A stretch of 64,000 bases of DNA from Rhizophlyctis rosea. Lineage: Eukaryota; Chytridiomycota; Chytridiomycetes; Rhizophlyctidales; Rhizophlyctidaceae. The notes beneath the pieces are model-generated. The model saw only the letters and a program-made list of their open reading frames with translations, did no database searches and was not told the origin of the DNA. Position 1 is the first letter of the stretch. Each line of letters begins with the position of its first letter. The stretch spans positions 124,488 through 188,487 of the forward strand of contig JADGJC010000041.1 in the NCBI GenBank assembly GCA_027596075.1. The letters run 5' to 3'. The position numbers and the translations under genes were made by a program. Below are positions 33,610 through 44,543 of this stretch, piece after piece.

Positions 33610-34470
33610 GCTCGTGCGAGGCAACGTGTTTTCGTAGAGCCTTCGGACAATCAACGGGAACCAGCTTCGACTGATATCTACCTGCCCGAGCAGAAAGAGG
33701 GGTTCAGTGGGCCTGCTGGGATGAAGAGTGGCCGGGAGTCTAGATGGGAATAAGTGAAATTGTAGAAATATCGGTGATGTTCTATAATGGACCATGCATG
33801 TGGACCATGCATGTCGACGGAACATCATAGATGAACATATATGGCCATTTAATACATAGTGATTGATACATCCAACATGGTGATAATGACATGGGATCCT
33901 GACATCCCAAGCTGGATGTGAGAGGAAAGTCCTTCGGCCATGATGGACTTCAATAAACGTCCGCAGCGCGAAACTGATCAATTTCAAGGGTTTCTTTGAC
34001 CCTCACAACTTCGCAATTGGCTTTCATCAAAATAGAGCACTCCTTTTGGGTTCAGGGATCAGGCTTCGCCGCTTCCCATCTGTTGTCATTTTCGTTTCTG
34101 CAAATCCAGTGAACCGGGCTTCAAGGGATGCAATGCGACTTTGGCAAGGAGTCCAGGCTGAGCCCCTGATTGCACATTTTACATGGTTGCCTTTCTCGCC
34201 TGCATGGTTCTTGAGTTTTGGGTGCGGCATCGTGGACACGCCACTCACCGATGAACACAGCAAAGCCTCAAGTTCTAAAATCCTCTGCCGAGTATTGGGC
34301 AGCTTAGCTTCGGAGGTTGGCATACATGGTGCATTTATGGAAGCAAGGAGTTCGGAGCACTTGCCCCCTCTCTCATTGCGCCCGAGGCCAGGTGATCAGG
34401 AGAGGGACAGATTCCAGCGTCAAGTGGGGTTAAGGGAAAGGATGCAAAAGGGGCTCAGTGGGGCCAAGCC
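33610..34470. other. Intergenic; first 144 bases stay open in the RGS gene frame
   Basis: From 33610 the frame of the 7TM-RGS gene stays open for 47 codons to a second TAA at 33751-33753, with Arg/Glu/Pro/Ser-rich content like the preceding tail. After that no gene is seen. The final third is the promoter side of the next gene. Confidence 0.45.
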
Positions 34471-34478
34471 TATATAAG
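34471..34478 (+). promoter_or_regulatory. TATA box candidate
   Basis: TATATAAG in the context CCTATATAAGGCTG, a near-perfect core promoter element. The next ATG-initiated gene starts 335 bases later at 34806, which implies a long leader or an intron in the 5' UTR. Confidence 0.5.
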
Positions 34479-34805
34479 GCTGTGCATATCCACTTCAATT
34501 TTGAACATCTTGTCACCGTACCTCATACATACACCACATTGTATCGTACTATCGAGTATTACATAACAACACTGATACGCATCTATATATTTCAATTGTA
34601 CTTGTGCCGTTTCCGTCGTCATCCACTTTCAAACGTCAAATCGGGTGCACTCGTTAGATTACAGGTGGGCACAATAACTCTTCCAATACCTCATTCACAT
34701 TGAATGGACGGTTTATGTCAACTCCTTTCGTCAAAGACTCCTCCAGGCCCCGCTCCACCTTCTCCATAAGATACAACCAACACATTATCCGACTCGTCAA
34801 CAACC

Positions 34806-35978
34806 ATGCGGCACTTCCTTGCCCTTCTCTTGCTCCTGCTCATCACTATATCGGCATCCAATACTCATCCCACGGACAACGGATTACACGTCATCCCCAA
34901 TCACCATCTGCGTCCCCGCGGCATATTCGTCACCAGCCCTTCAGATTGCCCAAACCCCATCAACAACACCGATCCCAAAACCAGTGTCCCGCCTCCCCCC
35001 GGCGGCCTAAAAGCCATCGTCGCACATGCCATTGAATTCGGATTCATCGCCTGGCGCGGCCACGAAAAGCTCATCCAAAAACAAGGGTGGTGGGCTCTGT
35101 TGGTAGGGGTCGTTACCCTCGGTACGGACTTCTATCCGTTGGGTTATTGGATCACCCTGTCGATGAGCGCTAAAGAACGAGCAAACATGTTCTGGACGAT
35201 TCTGTACTGTTTCTTTAGTGTGGTCGTTATCACTATCATTGGGAACGGCGTGATGGTAGGAGTGGGGATCGCGAAAGGGAAGAATCCTGCTTTCAAGCAG
35301 TTTGCGAAAGGGGGGATTGGGCTGTTGACGGTCGGTTTCGGGGCTTGGGTCGTCTTTTCGGGAATCACCAAACAGTGGTGGATGATGGGTGTTGGATTTG
35401 CTTGTTTGCTTCCTCCTCTGATCTTGTGGCTGATTGTTCGGGCGCCCGTCGGAGCACAATTGAGATTGCATCTCTGCTTTCTTAGTTTGTGGGCTATAGG
35501 GTTTCAGATATTCTACATGGTTATATTAGGAAAGATCTACATCGACGATTCTTGCTTACCACCTGCACCGAGGATCTCTGGATGGGTAGCGGAGGCGGGC
35601 CTTGCCCTCCTCGGGTATCTGCTCGCCGACTGGGATTGGAAGGAACTTCTTCCGCTTCCAGAGGACGTTCCTGTCAATTTCCCACTCTTGCCAAACGCGA
35701 ATCAAGAGGGCGACCATCGAAAGTCCTTCGGACCCATCGATCTTCCCTCCTCCCGACCTATTTCACCAATGTTCAATCCACCCGTTCAACAATTCGGGCC
35801 ACCCGGTCACGGCGGCTACTCGCACCCGCAGGTACATCCTTCCTATCCGCAATCTATGCAGTCCGCCCCTCCCGGGGGCTACCCGCATTACCCGCAGTAT
35901 CCATCGTACCCGCAATCTGTGCAGTCAGCCCCTCATCCCGTCCAAAGTCACTACAACCATCCCACTCACTACGCGTGA
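34806..35978 (+). CDS. Signal-peptide, multi-pass membrane protein with Pro/Tyr/Gln/Ser-rich tail
   Basis: Single exon, 390 residues. The N-terminus (MRHFLALLLLLLITISASNT) is a clear signal peptide. Hydrophobic segments follow at about residues 95-115 (WWALLVGVVTLGTDFYPLG), 125-160 (ILYCFFSVVVITIIGNGVMV), 170-190, 195-215 (WMMGVGFACLLPPLILWLIV) and 220-245 (LHLCFLSLWAIGFQIFYMVI), plus one near 265-280. The last 110 residues are soluble and rich in YPQSxQSAP and GGYPHYPQYP motifs. I recognise no family. The ATG at 34806 directly precedes the signal peptide. The tail could be a cytosolic interaction region or a surface-exposed domain; topology is not resolved. Confidence 0.8.
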   Translation: MRHFLALLLLLLITISASNTHPTDNGLHVIPNHHLRPRGIFVTSPSDCPNPINNTDPKTSVPPPPGGLKAIVAHAIEFGFIAWRGHEKLIQKQGWWALLVGVVTLGTDFYPLGYWITLSMSAKERANMFWTILYCFFSVVVITIIGNGVMVGVGIAKGKNPAFKQFAKGGIGLLTVGFGAWVVFSGITKQWWMMGVGFACLLPPLILWLIVRAPVGAQLRLHLCFLSLWAIGFQIFYMVILGKIYIDDSCLPPAPRISGWVAEAGLALLGYLLADWDWKELLPLPEDVPVNFPLLPNANQEGDHRKSFGPIDLPSSRPISPMFNPPVQQFGPPGHGGYSHPQVHPSYPQSMQSAPPGGYPHYPQYPSYPQSVQSAPHPVQSHYNHPTHYA

Positions 35979-37057
35979 TGCATGAGACTGGACGCCTCCC
36001 CTGATGCGCTTCTCTAACATGCGGCTGAGGAAAGCTCACAGCTCACATATCAATCCCCACCACCCTCAAACGATAATAGCCATGTTGTCTCTTACACTTA
36101 GCGTTGACAGCACCTGTAAGGAAACATCAATTGAGATCATTAATGTCAATACCACCCTGTTTTGTATTACGTAGTCTGCACATCAGCAGTATCAGTTAGA
36201 TATAGTTATTCCTTGGGCATAAGGTCCCCCCGATAGTTATTCCCAAAGTATCGCTTGTAGAGCCACCGACTGTAGTCATTGATCAAAACCGCGGCGATCG
36301 GCTTTGTGCTATAATGGTAATCATAATATCTTCAGTTTTCCACAAATTCAGGCGGAATAGAGCTGAATAGGGCCAGATCCCTTCTGCTGCTACGGATGGC
36401 GCGCCCTGGCAGTTGGAGAACTTGGATTCACTCACATACAAATCGAACATATGCCCTATTCTTTGGAACTGTAGAACCGCTAGAGGCGATCAGGCGATCC
36501 GTCGCTCAACAAACTTCGAAGCAGATCGACCCACAGAATAATAATTCATCAGTACGACCACTAGTCGCAAGCAGCAAGTGGGTGACATCCGTAACCTTTT
36601 GGAACCATAAATCTATGCGGGAGCCAACTTGGCACAGTCACGACGTCCATGGTAAGGTTTATGATTTATGTTATGTGCCTATGTATGCAAGGGGTTTCGG
36701 ATGTCACCCAGTCTTACGCAACCTTAGACAAGTCTGTGCGTCAAATTCCCAATTTTCTATGACAAGTTACCAAATCAGTCAAGCATTCAGTTTGATTGCC
36801 TTTCACGAGTCGAATTCCGGACAAGATGGGAGGTACGCATATACAATCTGACAACAGATTGAATATGTGCTCTAAATGGTGTAGAGAATAGAAAGGAGTC
36901 GCACACCTTGCCAAAAACTATGAGGAAAAGGACCTAAACCATAATTGCATTTTTCGAAGAGGTTCAAACACTTGTGTTTGATGGTATACAAGGGGAAAAA
37001 CATACAAACAAGCAAAATTAAATTACATATTCGAATATCGAAGCAGTCCGTCGCCAT
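35979..37057. other. Intergenic, nothing recognised
   Basis: About 1.1 kb between convergent genes. Only short frames; no RNA gene or repeat found. Confidence 0.5.
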
Positions 37058-40000
37058 CTACCCCTTCAACATCAGATCATCAACCCAGACCCATCCTTCC
37101 CGCCCATCTGGAGCCACAACCCATGCTCGTCCCCGCGGTGAATCCACGACTTTAATGCGTACTTCGGTGCCCTTTTGTAGTGCTACTTCGTCGGGTGCGC
37201 CGGGGTCTGTGTTCCGTTTCAGGACGTAGGGTTTTTGTCGTCGCGCTGACGGGGGAGGTGGACGGTTATCAGTCGGGCCTTGAGATGGCGGCGGGCGGTG
37301 TGTCGGCGGTGGGGGTTGTTGTGGTGTTGGCGGCGTCACTGGAGATGGAGTAACAGGTGGAGGTGCAGGACGATGTGAATGGGAACGAGGAGGTGGAATA
37401 TGTGGTGGTGGCGGTTGAGAATGGGGTATGTTGGGAAGAGCGGGTACAGGAGGAATGACATCCACCGCCTCCCTCTCACTCCAATCCTTCGTCTTATCCT
37501 GTAAACTGGCACCCCTCCGCGCATAAACAGGTGGGGTCATTGAACTACTTCCCCCCATATTCGGTACCGTCGCACTTCTCCCAACACCGGCAACAGGACT
37601 AATCGGAGCTGGACCCTCATCCTCCTCCCTTATCCCCTCAACAACTCCGACCGAACCCTTTTCCTCAACCACAAACCCACCAACACCTCTCCCCAAACTC
37701 CCCCCGACCTTATGTCTCGCATACCCAGAGGCACCACGCGGTAAACTGCCCCCAACAACATGTCTCACACCCGGATGACTACCCCCACTCCCCACACTCC
37801 CACCACTTCCGCCACTACCTCCACTCAGGTGACTCTCCGGCTTACTATGATCCGAATGAACAGAATGTACCGAATGATGAGAATGGACCGATGCGTCACT
37901 ATGATGCGACGCGAGCGACAGCGAGCTTTGTCGGCGGGAAACTGACAGATCGGTTGTTGGGGAGTGGGAGCGGGCGCGGGGGATGACAGGGACGGGGGGT
38001 ATGTCTTCGTGAGGTAAGGTTAGATGCGTTGACTCTTCTGTTTGATTGGGATTGAGGGAGGGGGTCGAGTGAGCGCGGCGAGGGACTTGTGGGAGGGGGA
38101 GAGTGGGTGTGAGGGGTTTGGAGCGGTCGAGTGTTGGGGAGGGGAGTGGATGGAGTTGGAGGTCTGTTAACTGTTATCACGAAAAAGGGAAGGATAAGCA
38201 GGATTAGTACAAATCATCCATATCACCCATCCTCCCAAACATCACCAAAAGAGCGCACCCAAAGCAGATATACATACCAATCTCTCCAACTTCTCCGTAG
38301 GAGTAACAGGCGGCAAGTCCACATCCCTCCCTCCCTCCACCGTCATCGTGGTATCAATCTTCCCCGAACTCTCCGACCGTTCAAACAGTAGTTTCGGCAC
38401 AACGCGTTTGCCTTTGAACTTGTCCGACTCGGATTGGGATGGTGCAAGTGCCAGTGGGGAGGGTGGAACGTCGGTTGGGAGGAGTGAGAGCTGATTATGG
38501 GGAGGAGCAACAGAAGATGAGTATATCTTTTCAAAACGAGGCAGCAACGAATTTCAAGGAAAAGGGGGCTCACCAATCCACCAACAGCCCCACCAAACCC
38601 TCCGCCCTTCCCTCCCTTGCCAAAAATCTTCTCCTCCGCATCAGGCAACAACATCGGGCTAGGTAACCCGGCATCACCATGTAAACTCTGCAGACTTTTC
38701 AAGCTGGGCGAACTCAACGGATTGAGACCCGCTGACAAGAACGGGCTTTTCGGTGTTTTGGGCGGTGGAGGTGTTTTTGGAGGCGGCGTTTTCGGCGGGA
38801 GGGATGGTGATGGAAAGTGGGAGCTTGGTGGTGTTGGGGGAAGACGTGGAGAGGGTGAGAGAATATGGGAAGGAGCTAAGGGCGCGATGTTAGGATTTGC
38901 GAGGGATGCCATGCGGGCTGGCGGGAGGGGGTGGGAGGTGGGCCCGTGGATTGGACTTGCGGATGGTTGGGCATCGAGTGTCATTGGATGGGGATCCGCG
39001 AGTGAGTCATCGATAGCAAGTGGTGAAGAAGGCGATGTAGGCGATAAAGGCGGAAACGCCGAACTCAGTGTAGACTTGGTATGAGTAGTCCTAACCGACT
39101 CCCGCGCGGAATGCAACGAAATCCCCGAATCAATAGGTTTCCGAAACGTCCTCGGGCTCTTTGTCGGATCCCTTTTCGTGCTTTTCCTCCCTTTTTTGAT
39201 TCCATCTTCGTCACCGTCATCTTCACCTCCCGGTACAACGTCTACGGGAATTTCGAAAACAGTATGCGCAGCGACATCCAACCCTCCCTCCGTATAAATC
39301 TCGAACCGCAAATAACTCCGCACGGAAATGAGCGGGCTTTCGATGGAGAACGGGGCTTCGTAATCGCATTGAACGCGTAAAGGCCAAACCATAGGTTCTT
39401 TCTCACACGCACCATCCGCGTCATCCGCATCAAACATCCGCCGCAGAAACCCAACCTTCATCAAATCCACCACACCATGTCGTCCCTGTCCCTCCACTCC
39501 ATCATCGTCCCCGCGAAATTCCACCCGAGGATACACACCGACTTCAATCCTCCGCATCCTCTTCCCCGTCGGACACCGCACGACGCGCAGTTCACCCTCA
39601 ATATCCCCTCCGTGACTTACGACCGAGTTGCGCAACTTGACCCAATAGCAGAACTTGGATTTATCTACTTCGCCCGCGACGCCGTTCCCATCCGTGTTCG
39701 TTCCCACTGCCAGTTCTACCCCCGTGGGGCCCTTCAACATCTGGTCGCGCGCACCGCGGGGTATGAGAACTGTTATGGGTGTCGAGGCCTCTTTTGAAGA
39801 CCGGATGATGCCAAACCCTTCGATCCACGTTACTGTTGCGCGGATGGTGTAAGATATTTGGCCGCGCGGGTTGAAGAGTGAGGGGTAAAGACCCGACGGT
39901 GGTAGGGCTATGGAAAAGGGAAGTTCGATGTGATTGCAGGAAGATGGCGTGAGAACTATGCGCTTGTCTTTGTCGGTTGAGATGGTAGCGAGGAACGGTA

Positions 40001-40406
40001 CTGTGCCGGGAGTGGCGGGGTTGGGTGGGAGGGATGATTTGAGAGTGATTTGGTGGTTGGCTGCTGGTTGAGTTCCGAAGTAGATGTCGGTGAGGTTTTC
40101 GGTTATGTGGAGGAAGGTACGTTCGTATGGCACGCCATCTTTGATTGTGCCGTCGTCTTCTACTGTTGCGAGATTGCCATCTTTCTTCCATCTTGTTTCT
40201 GTAGCGCCTTTGACTTCGATTGTGATGCGGGCGTCTTTGATGGGTTTGTAGGCGTGGAAGCGTAGCAGCCCTGTCAGTGTTGATCGAACGCCGTAGCCGG
40301 CTTCGATTTTGAAGTGCTGTTGGACGTACGGGTTTTCGGCGGTTGGTGATGGACCGGATGCGATCGTTGCCGCTGGAACGATGACGAAGTGTTTGATTGT
40401 CGACAT
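37058..40406 (-). CDS. Large arrestin-like protein with SH3-like C-terminus
   Basis: Three exons (40406-38574, 38526-38278, 38170-37058), all joined at phase 0, give 1064 residues. Residues 1-400 form an arrestin-type double beta-sandwich: paired strands such as GYGVRSTLTGLLRFHAYKPI, RGQISYTIRATVTWIEGFG and EVGVYPRVEF, with a conserved-looking WPLRVQCDYEAPFSIE. Residues about 440-1000 are disordered, with many Ser-Pro, KTPPPKTPPP and later PPPP tracts that could bind SH3 or WW domains. The final 60 residues (KPYVLKRNTDPG ... VALQKGTEVRIKVVDSP ... GREGWVWVDDL) match the SH3 strand pattern. Fungal alpha-arrestins recruit ubiquitin ligases to membrane transporters (family knowledge); I see no clear PPxY motif, so that role is uncertain. 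Intron 1 is only 47 bases with a weak acceptor (GAAAAG). Confidence 0.8.
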
Positions 40407-43400
40407 TATGAATGGACTACTAGGGTGGTTTTAGGAATGCGATTAGGAAGCTCTTAATCATGGAAATGAGCTATGGGTATATTAACCGCGCTGCACAGCG
40501 GGAGTTGAGAGGACTATGATTTACTAGGTGATATGAATGTACTGAATCGGTTTGTAAGATAGTAGTAATACGTAACATCTGAATATAATAGGATGAGATG
40601 ATTAGGATTAATGGTATGAGGACATAGAACGATGAGAATGTTACAGATCAAGAATGGCAGGATGGTAAACTTGTCCAAACACTTCCAAGTACGCTGGATT
40701 TACAGGATTCTTGAAACAACGATGACATCAGCAGCATCATGCAATGATTGGCTGCTTTTCTGCATGCTTCGGATGGAATGCTTACCCAAACTTTTTGATA
40801 GTAGCAAGGGTGAACACAGGTTGTGACGTTGCAACTGCAAAATGTGGGCCCGCCCACGAAAATTCTAACGTTGACGATGAGCACGCAGACAAGGATAGCA
40901 AAGGCTCATGGGACTGAAACCCTTCTTCTTCGTGTAGATGGGTAAGTGGGATGGCTCGCAAGTTGCTGACTTTCCGTCTTGAACTGCCCCCAATCTGCTG
41001 CCTTCTGTAAACGTTCCCAACTGCGGGAGAATTTTGAAAAGGGCCACAACCTCTCGACGTGTACCTCTCCAGTTACCAGCCACACAAGTATAACCCAATT
41101 TGGCAAGTCTGGCAGTGAAGCAACCAATGAGAGTAAATGTGGCTTGGAGCGTGCGACACGCGTGGATGGTGCCTACTTGCGATTGGACGGTCGTGAGAAA
41201 CAGAGAAACATGTGGGAACATGCCGCTGAGCTGCAACGGGCAACCCAGGGCGCGGCTGGACCCTGGGGTTTTTCACAGTCCGTGCCGTCCGGAGACATCG
41301 GACAGGCAGGGAAGGGGGTTCCACAACAGCGGGATAAGTAAACGGACCAGTCAGACAGCAAACTTTCTTTCCGAGAGGGAAGGGCGATTTCTACAAACTG
41401 CCTTGGTAGCTCTTGGTCGCGGGCCGCTATAGGCATAAGTCTCATTTCGAAATTTGATTGCAACAGAATGTACCTCCTTCCATTATGCGTGAGATAACGT
41501 CCACTGTGTGCAAATCTGGGGCTTATGCTACTAATTGACAAAGCCTCTTTTTTGCTGTAATGCTAAATTGTGGATGTCCACTGAGGGCATAATATATTAA
41601 ATCATCTGTTTCACCCGCAGATTTTGATTGTCTGCTGGCTGTTGTGCCCAATTTCCTTTGGTTCCGAATTCCGAAAGGGCCAGCCGGATGAGCGAGTCTG
41701 AATGTGATCATCGCTCTTTCATACACTCCGTCTTCGACCATTTTTGCGCGCAAAAGACTGATCGCTATGTTGCTGATCTATTTTATGTCACTCCAGTAAG
41801 ATTGGCCAAAAGCAGATGGGCCGATATGGGAATAGTCAGCACGCGCGGTAATATCGCGGCGTTGAAGACTTCGTGAACGACTTTCGAGCTCGTATTGTTT
41901 GGTGGTCAAGCCAAATGCAAAATCATAATGATTCATGACGTCGGACGAACCGCTACCATTCCGCCCACCGACTCCTCGGCAAATTGATCGAAACCTTGGT
42001 CGTGTTATAGAATCGCATCGCCCGTTTCAGACTTCCAATGTGACAGAGTAATTGAAAGTGAGACGTTCAACAGGGGTGGAATGACTTGGGGTCCCAAAAA
42101 CAAAAAAAAAGGATGACGGGTTGCACGGAGCCACAGGACATGCCATCACGATCACGTACTCCTTGCCTGTTGCATGAAGTGGCATGGCTGCAAATCTTAA
42201 AGTGGTGCCACATCACAAAACTTCCTTCGTTGCGCGATTTTACGAGCAGGTAAAAAAACACCGCCCAGTCAAGAGCCAGACATGACCACATGCTTCCCTT
42301 CATCTGGATAGCATCATGGCTCCGGCAAGCGTGAGTTAACTCACAAAAATTCTCCGCAAGAGCGGTTTTTAAACAACAACTGTTTGATCGGACATACCCC
42401 AAAGGAAACATAATTGGAAGCCATCCTTCATCATATGAGTGCACTACGTAAGAAAGAGCCGGACAAGTCATACCTCGTTTGTAACTCGAGGTAATGATCC
42501 AGTGTGATGTAGCCACGGCCATGATGTTTATGAGAGTTATGACGTTGGGATTGGTGAACCAGTTGGTTTGTAGCACTGGCTAAAGAAGTTTTTGACAAGC
42601 AAAGGTTGATACAAAAACAGAGAATCAAAGCTCCTGGTCAAGCAAAGGTGGTGATCAGCATGGACTTGCTGAGGGCATTTTCATTGTTGTTTTCTTTTCT
42701 TGCATGACCACAAACATAGCGGGGAAGGGTCAATTTGAAGCCATGGTATTCCCCCCTGAAGGGAGAGACTTGATCGCGTGTGGTCTTCGTTGACACAAAG
42801 TCTTTTCACATAGCGGTCCGAGATGTACCGGCGTTCCAAGCCATATGCAGCAGGAGGCCCTTGCTTTAACGGATGTCGAAAATTTTTGCAATGTGCAGTC
42901 TGTTTGACTAAAAGCAAGCGAGTCTACGCATGTCAGCAAGGTGTTGTGGCAACTCACTTTTTTGCATTTGCACTCTCATTTGCACCATTTCAAGGTGACT
43001 GAGAAGTTGGATCATGACGATGAGGCATCCGCAGTCGATGCATGAACAACAAGCGTTGCCAATCCCAGCTATAGAGAAGTTGGTGAATGAGCTGTACATT
43101 GCAGGATGTCTTCAGGCTTGAGAACGGTACTCACAGGTATCGCAAGGTGCCTAACCACAATGGGAGTTCGGTAATGACATTCCTTTTTCCTGGCGTTCTT
43201 AGAGATGGGGTTTTCATGACAAACCTATGGGCACGACTTGGTCCGCTCAGCATAATCATACTGGAGGCAATACACCAAGGTATACCCATTGGTTTACAGG
43301 AAATTATATTCATGTGCACAAAGCAAATGACCGGGCTATATAGGAAACTGTACCGCACACTACAAATGAATTATCATGCCCAACTTAGATAGGTGATCAC

Positions 43401-43449
43401 ATGGCGAGAAAGAGATCCCATCCAAATGGTCTACAACTCAGTGTATAGT
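40407..43449. other. Gene-poor stretch, nothing recognised
   Basis: About 3 kb. Apart from the promoter side of the arrestin-like gene, I see only short overlapping frames without domains or splice logic. No RNA gene and no strong repeat. Confidence 0.45.
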
Positions 43450-43997
43450 CTAAAAGGTCCATCGCCGAACGATACCAACAATGAGGACGCCCAGAAGAGC
43501 TTCGAACCCGGCACGATTCCCCGCCATCGCATTCGACGTGTTCGGCGGCCCCGATCCACCAACCTGACATATAGGCGCGAAGCTAAACGAACCCAACGCG
43601 GGCGCAACGTAGCAGGGAGTCTTGGTCGTGAACCAACTATCAGCTATATGAACATCCGACAAAACATTACTCCGCGAATCGCAGGACGTCCCGTTGTAGA
43701 TTTGTAAGATGGTGCGGCTGGTGTTTTTGATGGTCAATGAAAGCGGGTATCCGGCAATACTCTGCTTTGTAGTTAGAGATGGTTGGTATGAGAAAGGCAG
43801 GCAGCCGGTGGCGTTTTGGGAAGATATGTCGATGTCGTCAGTTGGATCGGCCGGCGTGAGGAGGGTGCAGTTTTGGGAGGTGGGGTTTTGTTGAAATCTG
43901 CTGACCATTTGGCCGGCGATGCATGTTGTGTTTGCTGACATTGCTGGGGATGGTGATAATACGGATGTGTAACGTGGGTCACTTTTTCTGGAGAATC
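43450..43997 (-). CDS. Terminal exon of a secreted or GPI-anchored-type protein (5' end not found)
   Basis: Minus-strand open frame of about 180 residues preceded by a good acceptor (CTAACCTTGACAG, intron ending at 43998). It is rich in Asn-x-Ser/Thr sites and Cys (NTTCIAGQ, NCTLL, NATGC, NGTSC), with paired cysteines typical of an extracellular domain. It ends in a small-residue stretch NTSNAMAG followed by the hydrophobic FEALLGVLIVGIV and a basic end, like a GPI-anchor signal or membrane tail. No exon with a signal peptide could be identified upstream, so the gene start is missing from this model. I do not recognise a family. Confidence 0.55.
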
Positions 43998-44093
43998 CTG
44001 TCAAGGTTAGAATGTTTCAAAAAAAACACGGGGTTCAAGCCGTTCTCTCTTTTATATCTGAATACTTGGAGATTGACGCTGAAGTCCATGTTC

Positions 44094-44137
44094 CTTTGCG
44101 GTATCGAATGTCGTTGTGCTCAAACATGCTGCAGAAG
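44094..44137. repeat. Inverted repeat, left arm (44 bases, uninterrupted)
   Basis: This 44-base segment (starting CTTTGCGGTATCGAATGTCG) is found in reverse complement on the right in two perfect pieces, 44434-44459 (26 bases) and 44524-44543 (20 bases). Confidence 0.85.
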
Positions 44138-44433
44138 CCGTTCAAGGGTCTTGTACCAACACAAGCGACTCTGCTGGACACCACCAGCCAAGCATCGTCA
44201 ATGTTATTGAATCTGGGGGACAGCATGTCCCGCCCCTTTGTATTGAGTTGTTCGTAGTCCTATTTTTGCATCACATTACCAGTTTCAAGCGCATCGCGCG
44301 TGCATAAATCGGTTTCGAACGAAGCGAAATTGATCTTAAGGGATGCAGGTGCAGGTGCGCAAAACTCCGCAAAAGCATGTCTCTGTAGGATTTGGAATTT
44401 CCAAACCCACCTCAGAATATGAGTGGGTCGCAC

Positions 44434-44543
44434 CTTCTGCAGCATGTTTGAGCACAACGCTGCACGTTAGTTTTGCACTTGCATCTTGATCTTTTTTGGT
44501 CCAACTTCTTCAGGTTGTGAAATCGACATTCGATACCGCAAAG
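44434..44543. repeat. Inverted repeat, right arm, interrupted by a 64-base insert
   Basis: Reverse-complement counterpart of 44094-44137. The two matching pieces share the dinucleotide CG at the break, and 64 unrelated bases (44460-44523) separate them. Either a small insertion into the right arm with a 2-base duplication or a deletion from the left arm. Spacer between arms is about 296 bases. No transposase gene is visible. Confidence 0.8.

Noticed and set aside
38617..39084. Gly-rich open frame antisense to the arrestin-like gene
   Set aside because: It mirrors the Pro/Ser-rich coding strand; composition is explained by the antisense of that sequence.
44460..44523. Idea that the 64-base insert is an intron and the left arm a retrocopy
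   Set aside because: On the minus strand the insert ends like an intron (CTAACGTGCAG), but its start has no GT giving the uninterrupted sequence after splicing.
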